Shown here one piece after another: positions 15,697 through 23,874 of a DNA stretch of 64,000 nt. Numbering within the stretch: position 1 is the stretch's first letter; each line of letters begins with the position of its first letter. The stretch covers positions 1-64,000 of the forward strand of contig QVIN01000010.1 in the NCBI GenBank assembly GCA_003416985.1, written 5' to 3'. The translations under genes and the position numbers were made by a program. The notes beneath the pieces are model-generated. The model had not been told where the DNA came from. It was given only the letters and a program-made list of their open reading frames with translations, and did not search any database. The stretch comes from Duganella sp. BJB480. Lineage in GTDB: Bacteria > Pseudomonadota > Gammaproteobacteria > Burkholderiales > Burkholderiaceae_D.

Positions 15697-16188
15697 ATGA
15701 AACTGCTGAACCGATTATTTTGCCTCGTCATGTGGGTGCCGGCCACACAGGCCGCCGGCGCCGCGCCGGACTGTCCGCTGGCCGGCGCCTGGACGCTGGT
15801 CGCCGCCGACCAACTGCTGCCCGACGGCACGCGCGTGCGCGACTACGGCGAAGCGCCCGCCGGCCTGATGATGATCGACCGGCAGGGCCGCTACAGCGTG
15901 CAGATCTACCGCTCCGACCGGCCGCGCTTCGCCGGTGGCGACAAGAAGAGCGGCACGCCGGCCGAATTCGAGGCCGCCGTGTTCGGGTCGAGCACGCACT
16001 TCGGCACCGTCGCCGTCGACAGCGATGCGCGCACGCTGACCTTCAGCATCGCCGGCGCGGCCTTTTCGAATTGGGAGGGGACGCAGCAGAAACGCAGCTA
16101 CGAATTGAACGGGGATGAACTCAGCTATCGCGTGCCGGCCAGGCCGGACGGGCATATTCCGCTGTCAGTCTGGCGCCGCCTGCGCTGA
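15697..16188 (+). CDS. Lipocalin-like domain protein, exported
   Basis: 163 aa. Signal peptide (MKLLNRLFCLVMWVPATQAAGA) followed by a domain with the CPLAGAWTLVAADQLLPDGTRVRDYGE start and GLMMIDRQGRYSVQIYR segment typical of the lipocalin-like family PF13924; the chain ends SVWRRLR. The start follows AGGGAG. Members are beta-barrel proteins of unknown ligand. The only gene linked to it is the divergent LysR regulator. Its 3' end overlaps the convergent cbiX gene by 24 bp. Confidence 0.82.
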   Translation: MKLLNRLFCLVMWVPATQAAGAAPDCPLAGAWTLVAADQLLPDGTRVRDYGEAPAGLMMIDRQGRYSVQIYRSDRPRFAGGDKKSGTPAEFEAAVFGSSTHFGTVAVDSDARTLTFSIAGAAFSNWEGTQQKRSYELNGDELSYRVPARPDGHIPLSVWRRLR

Positions 16189-16554
16189 CAGCGAGGCCAC
16201 GCAATAATCGGCCAGCGCATTGAGCACGGCCGCGTTCTCGCCGGCCGCCTCCACCACGTCGATGCCGACTTGCGGATGATCGATGCGCAGCTGGTCGATC
16301 ATCAGCGGCAGGTCGCGCAGCACATGGCCACCCTGCCCCAGGAACACCGGCACCACAGTGATCTGCGTGATGCCGTCGGCGGTCAGCTCGGCCACCAGCG
16401 CCGGCAGCTGCGGCGTCATCAGCTCAAGAAAGGCCAGCGACACGCGCACCCCGGGCGTGCGCGCCTGCGTCAGCTCGCGCAGCCGCTCGAACGGCGCCGC
16501 CCAGGACGCGGCGCGGGCGCCGTGCGCGAAAAGGATCAGGGCTTGCTTGGTCAT
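16165..16554 (-). CDS. cbiX: CbiX/SirB-type sirohydrochlorin chelatase
   Basis: 129 aa, the size of short single-domain (CbiX-S) chelatases. The metal-binding histidines are in the LFAHGARAASW start motif and in VFLGQGGHVLRDLP; TPGVRVSLAFLELMTP is also typical. Such proteins insert Fe2+ or Co2+ into sirohydrochlorin. Because CobA is encoded about 3 kb away and CysI needs siroheme, ferrochelatase activity is a reasonable guess; cobalt insertion is the alternative. The ATG lies 2 bp after the lptG stop on the same strand, so it appears to be the third gene of an lptF-lptG-cbiX unit. Confidence 0.85.
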   Translation of the reverse strand: MTKQALILFAHGARAASWAAPFERLRELTQARTPGVRVSLAFLELMTPQLPALVAELTADGITQITVVPVFLGQGGHVLRDLPLMIDQLRIDHPQVGIDVVEAAGENAAVLNALADYCVASLSAQAAPD

Positions 16555-16556
16555 TG

Positions 16557-17726
16557 CTAATGCCGCTCCACCCACCACAAGGCCCCAAGGGCCAGCAGCA
16601 GGAATAATATACTTGGCGCGATCGCCGTGACGATCGCCGGGAAGGCGCTCAGCATGCCCAGGTGGGAGAACAGGGAGTTCACCAGCTGGAAGCTGACACC
16701 GATCATGATACCGACAAAGATCTTCAGGCTCACGCCACCGCTGCGCGTGTGCAGGTAGCCGAACGGCAGCGCCAGCGCCATCAGCACGAAGATGGCCAGC
16801 GGGTCGAACAGCTTTTTCCAGAACGCGATCTTGAAGCGCTCCGTCTCCTGCTTGTTCTCCTGCAGGTGGCGGGTGTAGACGGCCAGCTCGCTGGCCGACA
16901 TGCGCTCCGGGTCCGAGCCGGCCACCGCCAGGATCTTCGGCGTGACCTCGGACAGCAAGTCCTTGGTGGCGCTGTGGCGGGTTTCGATCAGGCTGGTGTC
17001 CTGCGCGAAGTTGTTGGCCAGGTTGGCCTCGCTGCCCGGCTTGAGCAGCGCCGGATTGGTAAAGATATTTTCCGTGACGTCCGACAGCTGCCAGCTGTTG
17101 TTGCCCTTGAAGGTACCCATCTTGGCCAGCGTGATGGAGCGCAGGCGGAAGCTGGTGTCGAATTCGTAGAGCTTGACGTCGACCAGCGTGCCGTCCGGCT
17201 GCACCTGCCGCACGTTGAAGAAGCGCGAGCCGGTCACGGTCCCGCTCATGCCGTCCGACTTGACGATATCCTTGGTCCACAGCCCGGAACGGAACTCCGA
17301 CGAGATCGCGGCGCCGCGCGCGCTCAACTTGATTTTCTCCGCCAGCGGCGCGGTGCGCGGCGACACCAGCTCACCGAAGATGAAGGTGACGATCACCAGC
17401 ACGAAGCCGATCTTGGCCAGCATCCACCCAACCATCCCGGTCGACATGCTGGCAGCGCGCATGATGGTGAACTCGGACGTCGCCGCGAACTGCGCCATGG
17501 TGTAGATGGTGCCGATCAGCGCCGCCAGCGGCATCACCTCGTACACGTGGGCAGGCAGGCGCACCAGCACATACAGGAAGGCGTACTGGATGGTGTAGCC
17601 GTTCTTGCCGACCGACGGCAGCTCGCCCGTCAGGTCGAAGAACGCCTGCAGCGCCAGGAGGGCGACCACCAGGAAAGCCACCGCCTGGAAAATCGTGACG
17701 GCGAAATAGCGTTGCAGGATCTTCAT
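16557..17726 (-). CDS. lptG: LPS export system permease LptG
   Basis: 389 aa. Inner-membrane subunit of the LptB2FG ABC transporter that extracts LPS for transfer to LptC/LptA. The N-terminal MKILQRYFAVTIFQAVAFLVVALLALQ membrane segment, the LPAHVYEVMPLAALIGTIYTM coupling region and three C-terminal membrane segments fit the YjgP/YjgQ family (core VYEVMPLAALIG). The middle part is the periplasmic beta-jellyroll. The ATG overlaps the lptF stop (ATGA), so the two permeases are coupled. LptB is not encoded in the window. Confidence 0.95.
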   Translation of the reverse strand: MKILQRYFAVTIFQAVAFLVVALLALQAFFDLTGELPSVGKNGYTIQYAFLYVLVRLPAHVYEVMPLAALIGTIYTMAQFAATSEFTIMRAASMSTGMVGWMLAKIGFVLVIVTFIFGELVSPRTAPLAEKIKLSARGAAISSEFRSGLWTKDIVKSDGMSGTVTGSRFFNVRQVQPDGTLVDVKLYEFDTSFRLRSITLAKMGTFKGNNSWQLSDVTENIFTNPALLKPGSEANLANNFAQDTSLIETRHSATKDLLSEVTPKILAVAGSDPERMSASELAVYTRHLQENKQETERFKIAFWKKLFDPLAIFVLMALALPFGYLHTRSGGVSLKIFVGIMIGVSFQLVNSLFSHLGMLSAFPAIVTAIAPSILFLLLALGALWWVERH

Positions 17727-18859
17727 GGCGATACGGCTTTCTTGTCAGCGGCGCGCGAGCGCTTCAGCGCCGCCAGCAACGCCAGCGGATGGTAACGATG
17801 GTTGAGATTGAGGCGCCACGCGAACAGCGCGACCACCAGCAGCATGACGATCAGGTGCAGCGGCCACCAGGACAGCGCGAACACCGATTTGCCCTGCTTG
17901 ACGTTGGCCTCCACCAGCTTGACCAGATTGCTGTAGCTGAAGAAGATCAGCACCGCGATGATCAGATTGGCCGAGCTGCCCGCGCGCGGATTGACAAAGC
18001 CCAGCGGAATCGCCAGCAGTATCAGCACCAGGCAGGTAACCGGCGAGGCGATGCGCCACAACAGTTCCGCGCGGCCGGCCGGCGTGACGTCGTACAGCAG
18101 CTCCATGATCGGCACGGCGGCGACATTGCGCTCGGACTCCAGGTCCTGGGTCTGGTTGGTCACGCGCATGCTGTAGCTTTCGAACTCCATGGTCTGGAAG
18201 TCCGACTGGCCGGGCGTGCCCTGGTAGCGGCGGCCGTTCTTGAGCACCAGATAGCGTTCACCCTTGGCGCCGGTGTTGACCACGCCCTCGCGCGCGACGA
18301 TGACGGCGGTGCCGTGTTCGTCGATCGTGTTGACGAACACGTTCTGCACCACGGCGCTCTTGCCGGCAACGCCTTCAACGAAGAAGATGCGGTTGGCCGA
18401 CGCCGATTCCTTGAACTGGCCCGGCGAAACCTTCTGCAGGTCCTCGCGCTTTTCGAAGCGCTCCACGTACTCCGAGCTTTTCTGCTTGGCCCATGGCGTG
18501 GCGATGAAGCTCAGGGCCGCGGTGGCCAGCACCAGCGGCAGGCCGAAGACCAGCACCGGCGCGATCCACCGGGTCAGGCTCAGGCCGGAGGCGAACCACA
18601 CCACCATCTCGGAATCGCGATAGGTGCGCGTGACGACCATCAGCACCGAAATAAAGCTGGTGAGGATCACAAGAGTTGGCAGATAATTCAAGGCTGCGAA
18701 AGCGATCAGCGCGAGCACGTCGCCGGAGGCCACCTTGCCGCCGGCGGCCATGCCGAGGACGGTGATCAGGGTCCAGGTGACGCAGATGCTGAACAATACG
18801 GTGAAGGTGGCGCCGGCGGCACTTGCCATTTCACGTCTCAAGGCGCGTTGAAAGATCAT
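17723..18859 (-). CDS. lptF: LPS export system permease LptF
   Basis: 378 aa. Partner permease of LptG in the LPS exporter. It has an N-terminal membrane segment pair (AGATFTVLFSICVTWTLITV region), TYRDSEMVVWFASGLSLTRW, which is the family's cytoplasmic coupling motif, a periplasmic jellyroll and C-terminal membrane helices (LLAIPLGFVNPRAGSSANLI). It is divergent from pepA across about 100 bp, an arrangement conserved in many proteobacteria. Confidence 0.95.
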   Translation of the reverse strand: MIFQRALRREMASAAGATFTVLFSICVTWTLITVLGMAAGGKVASGDVLALIAFAALNYLPTLVILTSFISVLMVVTRTYRDSEMVVWFASGLSLTRWIAPVLVFGLPLVLATAALSFIATPWAKQKSSEYVERFEKREDLQKVSPGQFKESASANRIFFVEGVAGKSAVVQNVFVNTIDEHGTAVIVAREGVVNTGAKGERYLVLKNGRRYQGTPGQSDFQTMEFESYSMRVTNQTQDLESERNVAAVPIMELLYDVTPAGRAELLWRIASPVTCLVLILLAIPLGFVNPRAGSSANLIIAVLIFFSYSNLVKLVEANVKQGKSVFALSWWPLHLIVMLLVVALFAWRLNLNHRYHPLALLAALKRSRAADKKAVSP

Positions 18860-18960
18860 TCGAAAGTTATAATTCGGTAGTTAAGGGCCTCACTGGGCCA
18901 CAAGTTTAAATAACAGCCTGACAAACAGGCTGGCAATTCGTACACGACACGGAGAATCAA

Positions 18961-20454
18961 ATGGACTTTAGCATAAAAGCATTCGACACAAAAAACACCA
19001 TCGCTTCGGCCAAAGCCGGCGTTGTCGCCGTCGCGGTCTTTGAGAACAAGAAGCTGTCGCAGGCCGCCAAGGCGCTGGACGGCTCTGGTGAAATCACGGC
19101 TGCGCTGAAGTCCGGCGACATCTCCGGCAAGGCCGGCACCACCCTGCTGCTGCGCGGCGCGAAAGGCGCGAGCGCCGAGCGCGTGCTGCTGGTGGGCCTG
19201 GGTAGCGACGATGCCGTCAGCGAGAAGAATTTCGCCAGCGGCGTGACCGCGGCGCTGAAGGCTTTCTCCGCGCTGGGCGCGAGCGACGCTATTATCGCAC
19301 TGCCGATGACCGAAGTGAAAGAGCGCGATGTGAATTGGGCGATCCGCTGCGTGGTGCAAAGCGCGCACGAAAGCGTGTTCCGCACCGATGGCCAGAAGAG
19401 CAAGAAGGATCCTGCGCCGACCGGCGTGAAGAAAATCGCGCTGGCGGTGCCCAACACCGCCGCCACCAAGCTGGCCCTGGCCCAGGCCGTGGCGATCGCC
19501 AATGGCATGGACCTGACCAAGGAACTTGGCAACCTGTCGGCCAACGTCTGCACCCCGACCTACCTCGCCAACACCGCAAAAAAACTCGGCAAGGACTACA
19601 AGTTCGACATCGAAGTGCTGGACCGCAAACAGCTCGAAGCGCTGAAGATGAACAGCTTCCTGTCCGTGACCAACGGCAGCGAGCAGCCGCCGAAGTTCAT
19701 CATCCTCAAGCACATGGGCGGCAAGCCAAAGGACGCGCCGGTGGTGCTGGTCGGTAAAGGCATCACCTTCGACACCGGCGGCATTTCGCTGAAAGCCGGT
19801 CCGGGCATGGACGAGATGAAGTACGACATGGGCGGCGCCGCTTCGGTGCTGGGCACCTTCCGCGCCATCGGCGAGATGAACCTGAAGCTGAACGTGATCG
19901 GCGTGATCGCCGCCTGCGAGAACATGCCTTCCGGCCGCGCCACCAAGCCGGGCGACATCGTCACCTCGATGAACGGCCTGACCATCGAGATCCTCAACAC
20001 CGACGCCGAAGGCCGCCTGGTGCTGTGCGACGCGCTGGCCTACGCCGAGCGCTTCAACCCGGCCGCGGTGATCGACATCGCCACGCTGACCGGCGCCTGC
20101 ATCGTCGCGCTGGGCCACCACAAGAGCGGCCTGTTCACGCGCGACGACGAGGTGCACAACAAGCTGGCCGACGAGATCATGGCGGCCGGCAAAGCCGCAG
20201 GCGACACCGCATGGCGCCTGCCGATCGGCGAAGAGTACAACGAGCAGCTCAAGTCCAACTTCGCCGACCTGGCCAACATCGGCACGCCGGGCGGCGCCTC
20301 GTGCACCGCTGCGGCCTTCCTGGAGAACTTCACCCGCAAGTACACCTGGGCGCACCTGGACATCGCCGGCACCGCATGGAAATCGGGCGGCGCGAAAGGC
20401 GCCACCGGCCGCCCTGTGCCGCTGCTGTCGAACTTCCTGATCAACCGCGCGTAA
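18961..20454 (+). CDS. pepA: Leucyl aminopeptidase PepA
   Basis: 497 aa, M17 family, a cytosolic hexameric two-metal enzyme that removes N-terminal residues. The metal and catalytic motifs are intact: LVGKGITFDTGGISLKAG with the Lys and Asp ligands, MKYDMGGAASV and the signature NTDAEGRLVL. The N-terminal macro-like domain is present. GGAGA precedes the ATG. E. coli PepA also acts as a DNA-binding factor (XerCD, carAB); whether this one does is unknown. Confidence 0.97.
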   Translation: MDFSIKAFDTKNTIASAKAGVVAVAVFENKKLSQAAKALDGSGEITAALKSGDISGKAGTTLLLRGAKGASAERVLLVGLGSDDAVSEKNFASGVTAALKAFSALGASDAIIALPMTEVKERDVNWAIRCVVQSAHESVFRTDGQKSKKDPAPTGVKKIALAVPNTAATKLALAQAVAIANGMDLTKELGNLSANVCTPTYLANTAKKLGKDYKFDIEVLDRKQLEALKMNSFLSVTNGSEQPPKFIILKHMGGKPKDAPVVLVGKGITFDTGGISLKAGPGMDEMKYDMGGAASVLGTFRAIGEMNLKLNVIGVIAACENMPSGRATKPGDIVTSMNGLTIEILNTDAEGRLVLCDALAYAERFNPAAVIDIATLTGACIVALGHHKSGLFTRDDEVHNKLADEIMAAGKAAGDTAWRLPIGEEYNEQLKSNFADLANIGTPGGASCTAAAFLENFTRKYTWAHLDIAGTAWKSGGAKGATGRPVPLLSNFLINRA

Positions 20455-20469
20455 GCACGGTTAGCACGG

Positions 20470-22188
20470 TCAGAACTCCTCCCACCCTTCGGCGCCGGCC
20501 GCCATGCGGCCGCGCGCCGACTGGCCCGGCGCCGGCAGCCTGGCCGGCTTGGCCGGTTTGGCCGCCGCCTTGCGGACCAGGGGCAGCACCGCCGCCGGCG
20601 CGCCGGCGCGTCCGCCTTCCAGCTTGAACACGCCGACCATCTGCACCAGTCCCGCCGCCTGATCCTGCAAGGACGCGGCGGCGGCGCTGGCCTCTTCCAC
20701 CAACGCGGCGTTTTGCTGCGTCACCTGATCCATCTGCGTAATGGCCTGGCTGACCTGGTCGATGCCGGCGCTCTGCTCCTGTGTGGCCGTGGTGATGCCG
20801 CCCATGATGTCGGTGACCCGGTGGATGCTGTCGACAATGTCGCCCATCGTGGCGCCGGCCTGGTCGACCAGCTTCGATCCCGCCTCCACCTTCTCCACCG
20901 AATCACCGATCAGCACTTTGATTTCCTGGGCGGCGGCAGCGCTGCGCTGCGCCAGGTTGCGCACCTCGGTGGCGACGACGGCGAAGCCGCGTCCCTGCTC
21001 GCCGGCGCGCGCCGCCTCCACCGCCGCGTTCAGCGCCAGGATGTTGGTCTGGAAGGCGATGCCGTCGATGACGCCGATGATGTTGCTGATCTTGCCGGCC
21101 GATTCGTTGATCGAGCCCATGGTGCCAACCACCTGCGCCACCACGCTGCCGCCCTTGAGCGCGATGGCCGACGCCGACATGGCCAGCTCATTGGCCAGGC
21201 GCGCGCTGTCGGCGTTCTGTTTGACGGTCGACGCCAGTTCGTCCATCGACGACGCGGTTTCCTCCAGCGCGGCGGCCTGCTGCTCGGTGCGCGAAGACAG
21301 ATCGAGGTTGCCGGCCGCGATCTGCACCGACGCCGATTCGATCGCGCCGGAACGGTCGTGCACCTGGCCGACGATGCCGGCCAGGCTGTCGCGCATGGTC
21401 TTCATCGCGAACACCAGGCTGGAACGGTCGTGCGGCGCGGTGTCGATGGCCACGCTCAGGTCGCCGGCCGCGATGCGCGTGGCGATGCCGGCCGCGTAGG
21501 CCGGTTCGCCGCCCAGTTGCCGCAGCAGGCTGCGCGTGATCAGCACCGCCGCGACAACGCTGCACAGCAGCGCCAGCGCGCCGAGCACCAGCATCAGCGA
21601 GCGGGTTTCCTGGTAGGCTTGCTTGATGGCGGCCGCGCCCTCGACGTTTTGCTTCTCCTCGATGACGGCCAGTTCGCGCAGCAATTCCCACCACTTCTTC
21701 TGCACCGGACGGAACTCGAAGCGCAGCAGATGATAGGCCTCGCTGTTTTTCTTTTCCTGGATCAGCTCCTTCGCCTTGGTGATGAAGGGCGCGGCCAGCA
21801 AGGCCTGCGCCCGGATCTTGGCGTACAGCGCGGCCTCCTCGGGCGTGGCGCTGTTATGGTCGGAGAACATCTCGCCCAGCTTGTTCTGGACTTCGTCGTA
21901 TTTATCGCTCTGCGCCGCGATGCGCTTGAGCTCGATCTGGATCTCGTCGCGCTGATCCTCGGGCAGCAGGATCAGGTTGCGCAGCGCCAGCGCGCGCTCG
22001 GTCACCGTCAAATCCATTTTCGCCACCAGCTTGGACTCCACGCTGTTGACGTCGACGATCTCGTCCACCCGCTCCTGCATGCGCCCCATGCGCAGGATGC
22101 CGAACATCGTCACGATGGCCAGCAACAGCGCCACCAAACCAAACCCCATGCCCAACCGTGTTACCACCCTCATGCCCGAATCACGCAT
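20470..22188 (-). CDS. Methyl-accepting chemotaxis protein with CheR-docking tail
   Basis: About 572 aa. A first membrane helix (about 10-32) and a second (about 190-212) enclose a periplasmic four-helix-bundle sensor of about 155 residues, followed by HAMP and a signalling domain. The receptor tip reads FQTNILALNAAVEAARAGEQGRGFAVVATEV, whose core FQTNILALNAAVEAARAGEQ is the family signature. A Pro/Ala-rich linker leads to the C-terminal pentapeptide GWEEF, which fits the x-W-x-x-F docking site (NWETF in E. coli Tar/Tsr) for CheR/CheB. The start at 22188 is preceded by GAGG; ATGs at 22200 and 22173 are alternatives. The ligand is unknown. Confidence 0.94.
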   Translation of the reverse strand: MRDSGMRVVTRLGMGFGLVALLLAIVTMFGILRMGRMQERVDEIVDVNSVESKLVAKMDLTVTERALALRNLILLPEDQRDEIQIELKRIAAQSDKYDEVQNKLGEMFSDHNSATPEEAALYAKIRAQALLAAPFITKAKELIQEKKNSEAYHLLRFEFRPVQKKWWELLRELAVIEEKQNVEGAAAIKQAYQETRSLMLVLGALALLCSVVAAVLITRSLLRQLGGEPAYAAGIATRIAAGDLSVAIDTAPHDRSSLVFAMKTMRDSLAGIVGQVHDRSGAIESASVQIAAGNLDLSSRTEQQAAALEETASSMDELASTVKQNADSARLANELAMSASAIALKGGSVVAQVVGTMGSINESAGKISNIIGVIDGIAFQTNILALNAAVEAARAGEQGRGFAVVATEVRNLAQRSAAAAQEIKVLIGDSVEKVEAGSKLVDQAGATMGDIVDSIHRVTDIMGGITTATQEQSAGIDQVSQAITQMDQVTQQNAALVEEASAAAASLQDQAAGLVQMVGVFKLEGGRAGAPAAVLPLVRKAAAKPAKPARLPAPGQSARGRMAAGAEGWEEF

Positions 22189-22270
22189 ACACCGCCTCAT
22201 ATCTGTAACAATTAATAATATTTACATATTCAACATTACTAATAGTAACAAATATTGCTGCGAGGCAAAT

Positions 22271-22328
22271 ATAGGAATTTTCCTATTCGGGTATAGGAAT
22301 TGGACTAATGGAGTAGGAATAATCCTAC
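22271..22328. promoter_or_regulatory. Phased TAGGAAT motif cluster upstream of the chemoreceptor gene
   Basis: TAGGAAT occurs at 22272, 22294 and 22314 (spacings 22 and 20 bp), and two copies are halves of inverted repeats: ATAGGAA-TT-TTCCTAT (22271-22286) and GTAGGA-ATAA-TCCTAC (22313-22328). It lies 80-140 bp upstream of the chemoreceptor start, in otherwise featureless AT-rich DNA. This looks like a multi-site regulator target. No regulator is identifiable from this window. Confidence 0.5.
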
Positions 22329-22348
22329 ACGCACAGCATGGCGACGGC

Positions 22349-22792
22349 TCAGTACAGCGTCACGCCGGAGGCCGGCGGAGGCAAGCCATCGCGCTGGGCA
22401 TCCGCGTGCATCACCACCGTCAGCGTGGCCGGATAGTCGTAGCCGGCGCCGGTGTTCTTGTCGATGAAGTAGCCCACGCCGGCGGTCAGCACCACATTGC
22501 CCCACAGGTTGCCGTCCGCCTTGGAGTCGACCTTTTCGTAGGCCCAGCCGGCACCCTCCTTCTGGCAATCGATGCGCAGCGGGCCGGAGCTCTTGCGCAG
22601 GGTGACGCGCGCGGGCGTGGTCACAAACCATTTGCCGACGTCGTTGTACAGCACGCAGCCGACGCCGGCGATTTCGCGGTGGTCGAGCACGGTTTGCACC
22701 AGCACGTTTTGTTGGGTGGATTCAGTCAGGGAAGCGCAGCCGGATAGCAAGGCCAGCAGCGCGGAGACGCCGGCAACGGGGCGGAAATACAT
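22349..22792 (-). CDS. Small lipoprotein of unknown function
   Basis: 147 aa. The signal peptide ends in the lipobox LLSGC (Cys about 19), so the protein is a predicted lipoprotein; the residue after Cys is Ala, compatible with outer-membrane sorting. The mature part is small and beta-rich (VGKWFVTTPARVTLRKSSGPLRIDC, core FVTTPARVTLRKSSGPL), with paired cysteines in VGCVLY and RIDCQ, followed by a Gly-rich hydrophobic segment (GNVVLTAGVGYFIDKNTGAGYDYP) that recalls glycine-zipper-like lipoproteins. GAGG precedes the ATG. No specific function recognised. Confidence 0.8.
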   Translation of the reverse strand: MYFRPVAGVSALLALLSGCASLTESTQQNVLVQTVLDHREIAGVGCVLYNDVGKWFVTTPARVTLRKSSGPLRIDCQKEGAGWAYEKVDSKADGNLWGNVVLTAGVGYFIDKNTGAGYDYPATLTVVMHADAQRDGLPPPASGVTLY

Positions 22793-22852
22793 GGTCTGCC
22801 TCAGGGTTAGTGGGTCAGACCAGTGTAGCAGCCCGCAAGCGGATCTATATGG

Positions 22853-23041
22853 TCAATCAAGGGGCGTAAAGCGTTGCACTTTTACGCCATCGACTTCCAG
22901 GATTTCAAAAAACACGTCTTTCGGCCGGGTCCAGATGGAACCGTCGGCGGCGCGATAAACGATCATGGTACTCAGATCGGATTCCAGGGTGGCCTCGCAC
23001 ACCAGCTCGTAGAGGCCCCCTTTGTAGTGCCTGAAACGCAT
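22853..23041 (-). CDS. DUF1653 small protein
   Basis: 62 aa. The pattern HYKGGLYELVCEAT...MIVYRAADGSIWTRPKDVFFE follows the DUF1653 family (HYKG, then VVYR, then WxRP, then FFE). The family is widespread, of unknown biochemical function. It starts 6 bp after the stop of the upstream 135-residue gene, so the two form an operon. No evident ribosome-binding site, consistent with translational coupling. Confidence 0.8.
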   Translation of the reverse strand: MRFRHYKGGLYELVCEATLESDLSTMIVYRAADGSIWTRPKDVFFEILEVDGVKVQRFTPLD

Positions 23042-23047
23042 CCGGGA

Positions 23048-23455
23048 TCAGGCGTTATGCCGTTCCGGTGCGGCAGCCACAGTGCGAACATCCGCCTGTT
23101 CCTGCTGCTTCTTCTTCAGACCCTGTACCACTTTCAGGATATCGTCCATGCCGCGTTCGCCGCCCAGGGTGGAGAACGCATCCAGCACTTCGTTCAGCAC
23201 CTGGTTGCGTACCGCAGCCTCGTCGGAATTGATGACAGGCGGCCGTTGCACGGCGGCCTTGGCCTTTTCCAGCGCGGCGGCTTCCTTTTGCGCGGCGGTC
23301 TTGCGGCCGCCAGGCGTTTTGCCGTGCTCTAACGCTGCCTGCCAGATGACCCAGCGGCGTTGCGTTTCAAAAACCAGGTATTCTTCTGGTTTGTCTTCCC
23401 GGCGTCGGACGATGTGACCGTCTTTCTGCGCCCACGTCTCAAATGCAGCTCGCAT
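23048..23455 (-). CDS. Hypothetical protein, charged and helical
   Basis: 135 aa, soluble. An N-terminal part (MRAAFETWAQKDGH, then YLVFETQRRWVIWQAALEH) resembles short phage- or plasmid-associated proteins that begin with a W-rich helical motif; the C-terminal half is a Lys/Ala-rich helix ending KKKQQEQADVRTVAAAPERHNA. AAGGA lies 7 nt before the ATG. The AT-rich leader upstream and the DUF1653 gene downstream make a small two-gene unit. I do not recognise a function. Confidence 0.65.
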   Translation of the reverse strand: MRAAFETWAQKDGHIVRRREDKPEEYLVFETQRRWVIWQAALEHGKTPGGRKTAAQKEAAALEKAKAAVQRPPVINSDEAAVRNQVLNEVLDAFSTLGGERGMDDILKVVQGLKKKQQEQADVRTVAAAPERHNA

Positions 23456-23874
23456 TTTTTATTCCTTTGTAAATGCGCTACGCGCAATTCACTGTTAAAA
23501 CCACAAGTAATTTCCGTATAGTACCATTTATTGTTAAACCACAACACTAAAATGCACCCGGCCAGCTACTATTTTTAATTGCGTTGCGGAAATACAAGTT
23601 TTCCGCATTATTTGTATCAGTATATTTCTCTTTTGCTTACTTTGTCTTTAATTACCGTTCTATTTTGACAACAATGAGACACCCCTAGCAATTATTTTTT
23701 GATTTCACACATTTTGCAACATTTTAGGCGCTGGTAGTGCGCGCACGAAAGAGTTTTTCATGTTTTTTTATAAAAATCGTCAACTTGACAATCTCATGTG
23801 TTAAATCAAGATGCTGTAAGATTCGTTCAAGTAGGCAACCGCCACCCCGAAAACCCGCAAGGATACTGACCCAG
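23456..23874. other. AT-rich intergenic region (419 bp) with a hairpin
   Basis: No convincing gene. It must hold the divergent promoters of the 135-residue protein and of xth. Visible structure: an inverted repeat TGCGGAAA-N7-TTTCCGCA (23585-23607), and the direct repeat TGTTAAAACCACAA / TGTTAAACCACAA (23493-23506 and 23532-23544). A TTGACA at 23785-23790 could be a -35 for xth but no good -10 follows at the right distance. Base composition is clearly more AT-rich than the genes on both sides. Confidence 0.5.

Noticed and set aside
23785..23822. Sigma-70 promoter for xth (TTGACA at 23785)
   Set aside because: The best -10-like hexamer (TAAGAT) is 26 nt away, outside the usual 15-19 nt spacer.
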